DNA of 8,942 nt from an uncultured Erysipelotrichaceae bacterium (GTDB taxonomy: Bacteria; Bacillota_I; Bacilli_A; RF39; UBA660), in assembly GCA_902796215.1 (NCBI GenBank), contig CADBNY010000093.1, positions 1 to 8,942 of the forward strand, written 5' to 3'. The notes under the pieces are model-generated. The model saw only the letters and a list, made by a program, of their open reading frames with translations. It was not told the DNA's origin and searched no databases. The translations under genes were made by a program, and so were the position numbers. Below are positions 1 through 6,700 of this stretch, in pieces (positions within the stretch are counted from its first letter, which is position 1; each line of letters opens with the position of its first letter).

Positions 1-3000
1 GTTACGAGTTAACTGGAAATAGTACAGAAGGAACAATTACTACTATTACCAACACTCATAAACCAGAAGAGACAGAAGCAACTGTTAAGAAAGTATGGAG
101 TGATGCTGAAAATCAAGACGGAATTAGACCAAATGAAATAGTAGTTACTCTAAGTGATGGACAAACTGTAACTTTAAATAGAGAAAATGATTGGACAGAA
201 ACTATCAAAAACTTACCAAAATATAAATCTGGACAAGAAATCAAATATACTTGGACAGAAGCTAATATACCAACTGGATATGAATTAACTGATAATACAA
301 CAGATGGAACTATCACAACAATCACAAATACTCATAAACCAGAAACAACAGAGGTAACAATAAAAAAAGTATGGGATGATTCTGATAATCAAGACGGAAT
401 AAGACCAAGTGAAATAGTTGTAACTCTAAGCAATGGACAAACAGTCACTTTAAATGCAGTAACTGGTTGGACAGATACTATTAAGAATCTTCCAAAGTAT
501 AAAGATGGAAAAGAAATTGAGTATACTTGGAGTGAGACTAATGTACCTACAGGCTACGAGTTAACAGGAAACAGTACCGAAGGTACAATTACAACATTAA
601 CAAACACACACAAAGCAGAAACGGTAAATATTACAGGAACAAAAACATGGAACGATGCAGATAATCAAGATGGATTCCGTCCAAAAGAAATAATTGTAAA
701 CTTACTTGCCGATGGTATTAAAACACAATCTCAAACAGTAACAATAGGATCTGATAAAAAATGGACATATTCATTTAAAGATTTACCAAAATATAAGATA
801 GAAAATGGTAACGGTGGAAAAGAAATTATATATACAATTACTGAAGAAAAAGTAAATGAATATTCTACTTCAACAAATGGTTATGATATTATAAATACTC
901 ATAGTCCATTTGAAACAGAAGTAAATGTAACAAAATCTTGGAATGATACAAACGATATAGATGGAAAAAGACCAGAATCAATTAATGTAGTACTTAAAGC
1001 AGATGGTATTGCAGCAAGTACTCAAGAATTAAATGAAACAAATAATTGGGCCCATACATGGTCTAATCTTCCACGCAAGAAAAATGGAAAAGAAATTGTA
1101 TATACTATTGAAGAACTAGTTGTACCAACAGGATACACTAGCGAATCAACAAAATCAGATAAAGAAACAACAACTTTAGATAAAACTGTTTATATAAATT
1201 CAGAAACAATTTCAGTAACAAATACTCATACTCCAGAAAAAACAAAAGTATTTGGTACTAAAGTATGGAACGACGCCAATAATCAAGATGGAATTCGTCC
1301 AGAAACAATTAAGATTAACTTATTAAAAAACGGTGAAGTAGTAGCTCAAAAAGAAGTATCAGAAGAAGATAACTGGCAATTTGCTTGGGAAAATCTAGAT
1401 AAATATGAATTAGATTCAAATGGTAAAGGTGGAAAATTAATAGAATATACAGTAAAAGAAGAAATGCCAGAAAGTCTTACAGATTCATATACAACAGCAA
1501 TATCTGGAGATGTTGAATCAGGATTTACTATCACAAATACTCACGAACCAGAAACAACAAACTTATCTGGACAAAAAATTTGGGATGACGCTAACGATCA
1601 AGATGGATTGCGTCCAGAATCAATTACAATTAATGTTTTAGCAAACAATGAATTCTATACATCAAAAACTATTGAAGGTACAAATACTGAAGATACATGG
1701 AATTATGATTTCATAGGCTTACCAGTATATAAAGTAGGTAGTGTAGGAGAAAAAATTACTTATACAGTAGAAGAAGTTGTACCAGAAGGCTACACAAGAA
1801 CAATTGATAACAATAACATTATCAATACTCATATCCCAGAAACAACAAAAGTAAGTGGTACTAAGATTTGGGATGATGCTAATAACCAAGATGGAGTAAG
1901 ACCAACAAGTATTATAGTTAAAGTATTAGACAACAATACAATAGTTGATACAATAACAGTAACAGGAGATAAAACTGCTGATAGTTGGAATTACACATCA
2001 AAAGAATTACCAAAATATAGAAATCATGGTACTGAAGAAATTAAATACACAGTAGTAGAAGACGAAACTGGCTTAAAAGAACTTGGTTATACAACAACAA
2101 TTAAAGATACAACAATAACAAATTCTCGTACACCAGAACTTGTTAACGTACCAATATCAAAAACATGGATAGATAATTCTAATTCAGAAGGATATCGACC
2201 ATCTAAAGTAATAATTAACTTACTAGCAAACAAAACTAAAGTTGATTCAGTTGAATTAACAGGAGAAGGCAATACTTGGACTTATACGTTTAAAGATAAG
2301 CCAAAGTACAAAGATGGAAAAGAAATAGAATATAGCGTAGAAGAAGTAAGTGTTGACCCTCACTATGAAGTATCTTATCCAGAAGATGATAAACGCGCAG
2401 TAGTTAATACAATTAAAGATTTATCAAGAGATATTGAAATAACCAAGAAGTGGATTGATAATGATAATCAAGATGGAAAAAGACCAGAAAAAATCACTGT
2501 AAACTTAGTTGGAATGGTAGAAAAAGAAAAAATTGTTGAAAAATCACTAGAAATTACTGGTGAAATGACAACAAATACTTGGATAAATAAATTTACAGAT
2601 TTACCAATCTTCTATAAAGGAAAACTAATTTCTTACTCAATCAATGAAGAAGATGTTACAGATTATCCAACAACATCTATCAAAGGAGATGTAAAAGAAG
2701 GATTTATAATTGAAAATACTCATGAAATAGAAAAAATTTCTATCGATGCTACAAAAGTTTGGACAGATGGAGATAATCAAGATGGATTACGTCCAGAAGA
2801 TATTACCATCAATTTATTAGCAAACAATGAAATAAAAGACTCTAAAACAATAAAAGCATCTAATGATTGGAAAGTAACATTTGAAGATCTAGATAAATAT
2901 GCTAATGGAAAAGAAATAGACTACACTATAGAAGAAGCAAATGTACCAGAAGGATATGATAAAGAAATAGATCAAAAAACAAGAACGATTACTAATACTC

Positions 3001-3773
3001 ATAAACCAGAAGAAATTTCCTACCACATTACAAAAATCTGGGAAGATTTTGATAATCAAGATGGAGTAAGACCAGATAAAATCACTGTTAGATTATATGC
3101 AAATGATATTGAAATAGATCATATTACAATATCAGAAAAAGAAAATTGGGAATATTCATTTGAAAAATTACCAAAATATAAAGCAGGAAAATTAATCAAA
3201 TATACAATTACAGAAGATAATGTTGATTTATATGAAACAGATGAAATTACAACAGTAGAAAATACAAAAGAAACAAAGGAACTTGATAATACAATTACCA
3301 ATAACCACGAATTAATTCCATATAATGAAACAGGAGAAATCACAGTTACAAAGACTTGGGATGATGATAACAATAAATATAATAGTAGGCCAGAAAACAT
3401 AACAGTTCACTTATTTGCTGATGATGAAGAAATAGATTCTGCAATATTAAGTAAAGAAAATAATTGGACTTATACATTCAAAGATTTATTGAAATACAAA
3501 AAAGGAGAAGTAGGTGTAGAAATTAATTACTCTATCACTGAAGATAAAGTAGAAAACTATCAAACAGCAATTAATGGATTTAATGTAACCAATAAATATA
3601 TCAAGCCAAAAGAACCTAAAAAATCTACAACTCCTCCAAAACTAGAAATTATCCCACCAAAAACAGGTGTAACAACAGATAACAACAATAAGAGTTTATT
3701 TGAATTATTGACAGCTTTAATAACATTAAGTTATTCATTAGTAATTACCAAAAAATTAAACCCAGCAAAATAG
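1..3773 (+). CDS. Giant Cna_B-repeat cell-wall-anchored surface protein (5' partial)
   Basis: This is a sortase-anchored adhesin or stalk protein, exported and covalently fixed to peptidoglycan. The reading frame (codons starting at position 3) is open from the window edge to the TAG at 3771-3773, giving 1256 visible residues. The first in-frame ATG is at 1464, in the middle of a repeat, so the true start and signal peptide lie upstream. The visible part is one domain tail, 12 complete Cna_B-type domains of 88-109 residues, a short Lys/Pro linker, a PPKTG sorting motif, a hydrophobic segment and a basic tail (KKLNPAK). No Cys was seen in the visible part. Cna_B domains are known as self-crosslinking beta-sandwich stalk modules; the ligand-binding part is normally N-terminal and is not visible here. 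A class B sortase gene follows directly. The family and anchoring are near certain; the ligand is unknown. Confidence 0.95.
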   Translation, partial: YELTGNSTEGTITTITNTHKPEETEATVKKVWSDAENQDGIRPNEIVVTLSDGQTVTLNRENDWTETIKNLPKYKSGQEIKYTWTEANIPTGYELTDNTTDGTITTITNTHKPETTEVTIKKVWDDSDNQDGIRPSEIVVTLSNGQTVTLNAVTGWTDTIKNLPKYKDGKEIEYTWSETNVPTGYELTGNSTEGTITTLTNTHKAETVNITGTKTWNDADNQDGFRPKEIIVNLLADGIKTQSQTVTIGSDKKWTYSFKDLPKYKIENGNGGKEIIYTITEEKVNEYSTSTNGYDIINTHSPFETEVNVTKSWNDTNDIDGKRPESINVVLKADGIAASTQELNETNNWAHTWSNLPRKKNGKEIVYTIEELVVPTGYTSESTKSDKETTTLDKTVYINSETISVTNTHTPEKTKVFGTKVWNDANNQDGIRPETIKINLLKNGEVVAQKEVSEEDNWQFAWENLDKYELDSNGKGGKLIEYTVKEEMPESLTDSYTTAISGDVESGFTITNTHEPETTNLSGQKIWDDANDQDGLRPESITINVLANNEFYTSKTIEGTNTEDTWNYDFIGLPVYKVGSVGEKITYTVEEVVPEGYTRTIDNNNIINTHIPETTKVSGTKIWDDANNQDGVRPTSIIVKVLDNNTIVDTITVTGDKTADSWNYTSKELPKYRNHGTEEIKYTVVEDETGLKELGYTTTIKDTTITNSRTPELVNVPISKTWIDNSNSEGYRPSKVIINLLANKTKVDSVELTGEGNTWTYTFKDKPKYKDGKEIEYSVEEVSVDPHYEVSYPEDDKRAVVNTIKDLSRDIEITKKWIDNDNQDGKRPEKITVNLVGMVEKEKIVEKSLEITGEMTTNTWINKFTDLPIFYKGKLISYSINEEDVTDYPTTSIKGDVKEGFIIENTHEIEKISIDATKVWTDGDNQDGLRPEDITINLLANNEIKDSKTIKASNDWKVTFEDLDKYANGKEIDYTIEEANVPEGYDKEIDQKTRTITNTHKPEEISYHITKIWEDFDNQDGVRPDKITVRLYANDIEIDHITISEKENWEYSFEKLPKYKAGKLIKYTITEDNVDLYETDEITTVENTKETKELDNTITNNHELIPYNETGEITVTKTWDDDNNKYNSRPENITVHLFADDEEIDSAILSKENNWTYTFKDLLKYKKGEVGVEINYSITEDKVENYQTAINGFNVTNKYIKPKEPKKSTTPPKLEIIPPKTGVTTDNNNKSLFELLTALITLSYSLVITKKLNPAK
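75..3599 (+). repeat. Tandem array of 12 Cna_B domain repeats
   Basis: Approximate unit boundaries are 75-350, 351-623, 624-917, 918-1244, 1245-1559, 1560-1847, 1848-2138, 2139-2426, 2427-2729, 2730-3011, 3012-3335 and 3336-3599; positions 3-74 are the tail of one more unit. Each unit opens with a K-x-W-x-D strand, usually followed by NQDGxRP, then a W...F/L...LPKYK...GKEI segment, a Y[TS]xxE strand and a closing TNTH-like strand. Units 4, 5 and 11 are long because of insertions before the last strand. Units 4, 8 and 12 depart from the NQDG signature. The units are diverged at DNA level, so this is an old array rather than a recent exact expansion, although units 1 and 2 are clearly each other's closest relatives. 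Confidence 0.93.
3654..3770 (+). other. C-terminal sortase sorting signal (PPKTG, hydrophobic segment, basic tail)
   Basis: PPKTG is encoded at 3654-3668, where the canonical LPXTG leucine is replaced by proline. A polar spacer (VTTDNNNKS) follows, then a hydrophobic stretch starting near 3696 (LFELLTALITLSYSLVI) and a short Lys-containing tail ending at the stop. This tripartite layout is standard for wall-anchored proteins: cleavage is expected between Thr and Gly. A (S/P)PXTG-type motif is known for C. difficile SrtB substrates, which agrees with the class B sortase encoded next door. Confidence 0.88.
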
Positions 3774-3792
3774 AACCGAAAGGTTCTTTTTT
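3772..3792 (+). terminator. Rho-independent terminator of the surface-protein gene
   Basis: A 6-bp stem, AGAACC (3772-3777) with GGTTCT (3782-3787), closes a GAAA tetraloop and is followed by a T-tract through 3792. The stem begins inside the TAG stop codon. It ends two bases before the -35 element of the next promoter. Confidence 0.88.
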
Positions 3793-3793
3793 G

Positions 3794-3823
3794 TTGACAA
3801 TAAAAACAAAAATACGATATAAT
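3794..3823 (+). promoter_or_regulatory. Consensus sigma-A promoter for the sortase gene
   Basis: TTGACA at 3794-3799 and TATAAT at 3818-3823 are both perfect consensus hexamers with an 18-bp spacer. Transcription would start near 3830, leaving a leader of only about 15 nt before the ATG at 3845. The sortase is therefore transcribed independently of the upstream surface protein. Confidence 0.85.
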
Positions 3824-3834
3824 ATGCAAAAATC

Positions 3835-3840
3835 AGGTGA
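3835..3840 (+). promoter_or_regulatory. Ribosome binding site deciding the sortase start
   Basis: AGGTGA is a perfect match to the anti-Shine-Dalgarno sequence and lies 4 nt before the ATG at 3845. Upstream in-frame candidates (TTG at 3791, ATG at 3824) fall within the promoter or at about the transcription start and have no such site, so 3845 is the likely start. Confidence 0.82.
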
Positions 3841-3844
3841 TAAA

Positions 3845-4573
3845 ATGAAAAAGAAAATAACAATTATATTAATTTTATTGATAGCTATTTTATCTGGATT
3901 TTTCTTTTGTAATAGCAACCAAAAAAAAGCAATCATTAAACCTAAAATAACGATAAAAGAAGAAAATAAAAAAGAAAAAGAGCAAATAAATTATCAACAA
4001 ATCATTATCGAACTGCAAAAAAAATACAACAATAATGATATAGTTGCTTTAGTAAAAATACCAGAGTTATTAGAAGAAGAAATTGTTCAAACAAAAGATA
4101 ATGATTATTATTTACACTATGATAAATACAAAAACAAAAATATCATAGGAGCAACATTTCTAGACTATAGAAACAATTTAGAATTATCAAATAAACTATT
4201 AATTTATGCCCATAGCGATCCAGAAGGAACTCTTCCTTTTGTAAAATTAACAAGTTACAATAATGAAGATTTTTATAAAGAACATAAATATATTTATTTA
4301 ATAGATTCTAAAAAAGAAAGAAAATATGAAGTTTTTGCAAGCTACATAGAAACAGAAGATTTTGATTATGTAAATCTAACCAATTTTAATGGACTTACTT
4401 ATGAAGAACATCTAAATAAATTAAAAAACAAGTCTTTAATAAAAACAGATGTCAAATTAGACAAAGATTCAAAAATATTAATATTACAAACCTGTAGTTT
4501 TAATAAAGATATTAATACTAAAGACAAATATCAATTAGTTATGGCAAAAGAAATAAAAAATAATGAAGAATAG
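3845..4573 (+). CDS. srtB: Class B sortase, membrane-anchored transpeptidase
   Basis: A 242-residue sortase that would cleave sorting-signal proteins and join them to the cell wall on the outer face of the membrane. An N-terminal Lys-rich start and hydrophobic segment (about residues 5-21) form an uncleaved signal anchor, followed by a charged linker. Class B features are a QTKDNDYYLHYDKY segment, a TFLDYRNN segment, the His motif YAHS (His123) and the Cys motif LQTCS (Cys217). The His-to-Cys spacing of 94 is close to the 93 of Staphylococcus aureus SrtB. The expected catalytic Arg after the Cys is absent: the terminal strand reads KYQLVMAKEI, with Gln230 (CAA codon) near the Arg position. 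The start was chosen from the promoter and ribosome binding site just upstream. The likely substrate is the PPKTG surface protein encoded immediately before it. The fold and class are secure; full activity is less so. Confidence 0.9.
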   Translation: MKKKITIILILLIAILSGFFFCNSNQKKAIIKPKITIKEENKKEKEQINYQQIIIELQKKYNNNDIVALVKIPELLEEEIVQTKDNDYYLHYDKYKNKNIIGATFLDYRNNLELSNKLLIYAHSDPEGTLPFVKLTSYNNEDFYKEHKYIYLIDSKKERKYEVFASYIETEDFDYVNLTNFNGLTYEEHLNKLKNKSLIKTDVKLDKDSKILILQTCSFNKDINTKDKYQLVMAKEIKNNEE

Positions 4574-4597
4574 ATATTATAAGTATCTATTTTTTTT
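4566..4597 (+). terminator. Rho-independent terminator of the sortase gene
   Basis: AATAGATA (4569-4576) pairs with TATCTATT (4584-4591), and flanking A-T and G-T pairs extend the stem to 4566. A run of eight Ts spans 4590-4597. The TAG stop codon (4571-4573) is inside the stem. The stem is A/T-rich and therefore weaker than the terminator at 3772-3792. Confidence 0.75.
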
Positions 4598-4623
4598 AAA
4601 TAATATAAAATTTATGATACAAT
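4595..4623 (+). promoter_or_regulatory. Probable extended -10 promoter for the PHP-domain gene
   Basis: TACAAT at 4618-4623 is preceded by TGA (4615-4617), giving an extended -10 (TGn). TTTAAA at 4595-4600, at 17-bp spacing, is a weak -35. The -35 overlaps the end of the preceding terminator's T-tract. Transcription would start near 4630, about 35 nt before the ATG at 4665. Confidence 0.6.
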
Positions 4624-4664
4624 AAAATTAGATAAACATTTTAAGATAGGGAGGTATTCTTTAT

Positions 4665-6098
4665 ATGGACACTGAATTTGAACAAGAATTTAACTATCAC
4701 AATCATACATATAGATCAGGAGACTCTGAATATGTAAGTGTTGAAGAAACACTAAAAACAGCAAAAGAGATTGGGATAAAGATATTGGGCTTTAGTGAAT
4801 ATGCTCCAAACACAAATTTAGAAATTTCTGATGAAGATCACCATATGATGTTATCTGAAGTAGATGGATACATTTCATCTATTAATAAAATGAAAATGGA
4901 AAATCCAGAAATGACTATATTAGCAGGATTTGAAGCTGAATTTGATCCTATGAAAGAAAAATTTTTAGGAGAAATGAAAGAAAAAGTTGATTATATGATA
5001 TTGGGGCAACATTCTGTAAAAGATGGTATGAAAATGGTTCCACAAAGTAGGAATCCAAATTATCCATTAGAATATGCCCAAATGGTTTGTCAAGGAATCG
5101 AAAGTGGTTTGTTTGATATAGTTGGTCATCCAGATCGTTTTATGTCACTTCGAGATACGATAAGTGATGATGATAAAGCAATTTATGAAGAAAACTGTAT
5201 TAAAGCAAGTCATATGATTTGCCAAAAAGCAGCTGAAATGGGGATACCACTGGAAATAAATTTATTACCTGCTTTAAATAATCAGTTTTTACATGATGGT
5301 AATTTAGCATATCCACATCCTTTATTTTGGACAATTGCCAGAGATTATGATGTTAAAGTATTAAAAGGAATTAATACTAACCACCTACAAAACTTTCAAG
5401 ACTTAAATGAAGGTCAAAAAAGAATAACTAATATTGAATATTTAGTTAGTAACAAAATGATAAGAGTTCCTTATAATCCAGTTTTCGCAAGGCAAAACAA
5501 CCAAAAATTACAAGAAGCATATACGACTCATCAAAAAGAAGCTTTAACATACGAATCCCAAATTATTAATGAAATAACTAAAAATATTTTAGAAAGTATT
5601 GGAAATAAACAAGACTCAGAAAGTATAGATGCTATAATTGGAAAGAACATAGATATCATGATGCAAGGATATATTTCTAGAGCAAAAACAAAAAGTGCAT
5701 CAATAATGGAAGAAATATTAAAAATTTCCAACTCACAAAACTTGTCAGTGAAAGACAAATCTACAATATTAGAAGAAAAGAAACAAGCTTTAAAAGAAAT
5801 AGAAACAATTTTAGCCAAACAAACACAAATATTAGAAGAAGTTCAAAATAGAATAAATAGCATAATAAAAGAAAATCCTTCATATTTTCAGCTATCAAGT
5901 GAAGAACCAACAAAAGGATCAAACTCCTCAGGAAACACACTAACATTAACTAATAACCATATAATTGGTGTAGCACCAGTATCATCATCTGAAAATAATG
6001 GATTTGTCAACACCATAATGTTAACAATAATGGTAACACTTGCTGTAGGAATAATCGTGGGAATCATTTATATGCTATATCAATTTGGAATTAAATAA
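4665..6098 (+). CDS. PHP-domain phosphoesterase-like protein with coiled-coil-like region and C-terminal membrane anchor
   Basis: A 477-residue protein started by a strong GGGAGGT site (4649-4655) 9 nt before the ATG. Residues 8 to about 270 resemble the PHP metal-dependent phosphoesterase fold of HisK-type histidinol phosphatases: HNHT (12-15), GFSEYAP (42-48), a Glu motif (GFEAE, 88-92), GQHSV (His116), VGHPDRF (His155, Asp157), EIN (197-199) and a final His240. Two usual ligand positions differ: Tyr46 where HisK-type proteins usually have His, and INTNH (236-240) where an Asp-x-His pair is expected. Residues about 290-400 are Glu/Lys/Ile-rich and look helical, possibly coiled-coil. A Ser/Asn-rich linker follows, then a hydrophobic helix (about 448-471) close to the C terminus, with no N-terminal signal. 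This predicts a cytoplasmic domain tethered to the membrane by its tail. The substrate is unknown, and no histidine-biosynthesis gene lies nearby. Confidence 0.85.
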   Translation: MDTEFEQEFNYHNHTYRSGDSEYVSVEETLKTAKEIGIKILGFSEYAPNTNLEISDEDHHMMLSEVDGYISSINKMKMENPEMTILAGFEAEFDPMKEKFLGEMKEKVDYMILGQHSVKDGMKMVPQSRNPNYPLEYAQMVCQGIESGLFDIVGHPDRFMSLRDTISDDDKAIYEENCIKASHMICQKAAEMGIPLEINLLPALNNQFLHDGNLAYPHPLFWTIARDYDVKVLKGINTNHLQNFQDLNEGQKRITNIEYLVSNKMIRVPYNPVFARQNNQKLQEAYTTHQKEALTYESQIINEITKNILESIGNKQDSESIDAIIGKNIDIMMQGYISRAKTKSASIMEEILKISNSQNLSVKDKSTILEEKKQALKEIETILAKQTQILEEVQNRINSIIKENPSYFQLSSEEPTKGSNSSGNTLTLTNNHIIGVAPVSSSENNGFVNTIMLTIMVTLAVGIIVGIIYMLYQFGIK

Positions 6099-6138
6099 TA
6101 GAAATGCTAAAAAATAAAAAAAGACAGGAGATGACAAA

Positions 6139-6609
6139 ATGATTGGATTAATAGTGGCTCGCTCTAAAAATAATGTTATTGGAAAAGATGGAAAAATACC
6201 CTGGAAAATAAAAGGAGAACAGAAACAATTCAAAGATTTAACACTCAACAATACTGTTATTATGGGAAGAAGAACTTATGAAGAAATAGGACACCCTCTT
6301 CCAAATAGAAAAAATATTGTAATATCCAGAACAATGAATTATCAAGATAACAATTTAATAACAGTAGATTCCTTAGAAAAAGCTCTACAACTAGTAGAAG
6401 GGAATGCATATATTATAGGAGGTTATAACTTATTTAAAGAAATAATTCCTATTGTAGATATAATGTATATTACTGAAATCAAGAAAGTAGTTGAAGATGG
6501 AGATGTATTTTTTCCAGAATTCAATGAAGAAGATTTTACTATTCAAGAAACAGAAGAAAACGAATATTATAAAAGACTAGTTTATACAAGACTTGCTCCC
6601 AAGAAATAA
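6139..6609 (+). CDS. Dihydrofolate reductase, Glu27 'KGEQ' type
   Basis: Reduces dihydrofolate to tetrahydrofolate with NADPH in the cytoplasm, supporting thymidylate and purine synthesis. At 156 residues it is full length. Visible motifs are an N-terminal GLIVARSKNNVIG strand and loop, IPW (20-22), KGEQ with Glu27 at the substrate-carboxylate position, MGRRTYEEIG (42-51), PLPNRKNIVISR (53-64), IIGGYNLF (92-99) and a C-terminal GDVFFPEF segment. Most chromosomal bacterial enzymes have Asp27. The KGEQ-Glu form is known from mobile trimethoprim-resistance enzymes such as DfrA1 and, as I recall, DfrF, which this sequence resembles closely. AGGAG (6126-6130) lies 8 nt before the ATG. The gap to the PHP gene is 40 bases with no terminator, so cotranscription is likely. 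No thymidylate synthase gene is adjacent. The enzyme identity is secure; a resistance role is inference. Confidence 0.95.
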   Translation: MIGLIVARSKNNVIGKDGKIPWKIKGEQKQFKDLTLNNTVIMGRRTYEEIGHPLPNRKNIVISRTMNYQDNNLITVDSLEKALQLVEGNAYIIGGYNLFKEIIPIVDIMYITEIKKVVEDGDVFFPEFNEEDFTIQETEENEYYKRLVYTRLAPKK

Positions 6610-6654
6610 ACATGATAAAATATGATTACTAACACAAAGAAATGAAGTAAAAGT

Positions 6655-6678
6655 AGACACAAAATGTGTTTCTTTTTT
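6655..6678 (+). terminator. Rho-independent terminator after the dihydrofolate reductase gene
   Basis: AGACACA (6655-6661) pairs with TGTGTTT (6665-6671) through one G-T wobble, around an AAA loop. One C and six Ts (6673-6678) follow. The T-tract ends only 22 bases before the start of the next gene. Confidence 0.72.
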
Positions 6679-6700
6679 CTGTCAATAAAAAGGAGAAAAA

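Noticed and set aside
113..3400. Minus-strand open frames opposite the repeat array (such as 113-325, 1346-1534, 2087-2272, 3119-3400)
   Set aside because: They are shadows of the repeat-coding strand: they recur at matching repeat positions, encode Ser/Val/Leu-rich nonsense, and lack ribosome sites.
1464..3773. A separate gene starting at the ATG at 1464
   Set aside because: The same frame is open all the way back to position 3 with continuous Cna_B repeats. The ATG is an internal Met inside unit 5 (KEEMPES) with no suitable upstream break.
3791..3844. An earlier sortase start at TTG 3791 or ATG 3824
   Set aside because: The region holds a perfect -35/-10 pair with transcription expected to begin near 3830, and there is no ribosome site before these codons; ATG 3845 has a good one and gives a proper signal anchor.
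5531..5946. Minus-strand open frames inside the PHP gene that look hydrophobic
   Set aside because: They are antisense to Lys/Glu-rich helical coding sequence, which automatically yields Phe/Leu-rich complements; no start signals.
6593..6621. Possible promoter TTGCTC / TAAAAT upstream of the vanZ-like gene
   Set aside because: The -35 is poor, it lies inside the end of the dfr gene, and any transcript would meet the terminator at 6655-6678.
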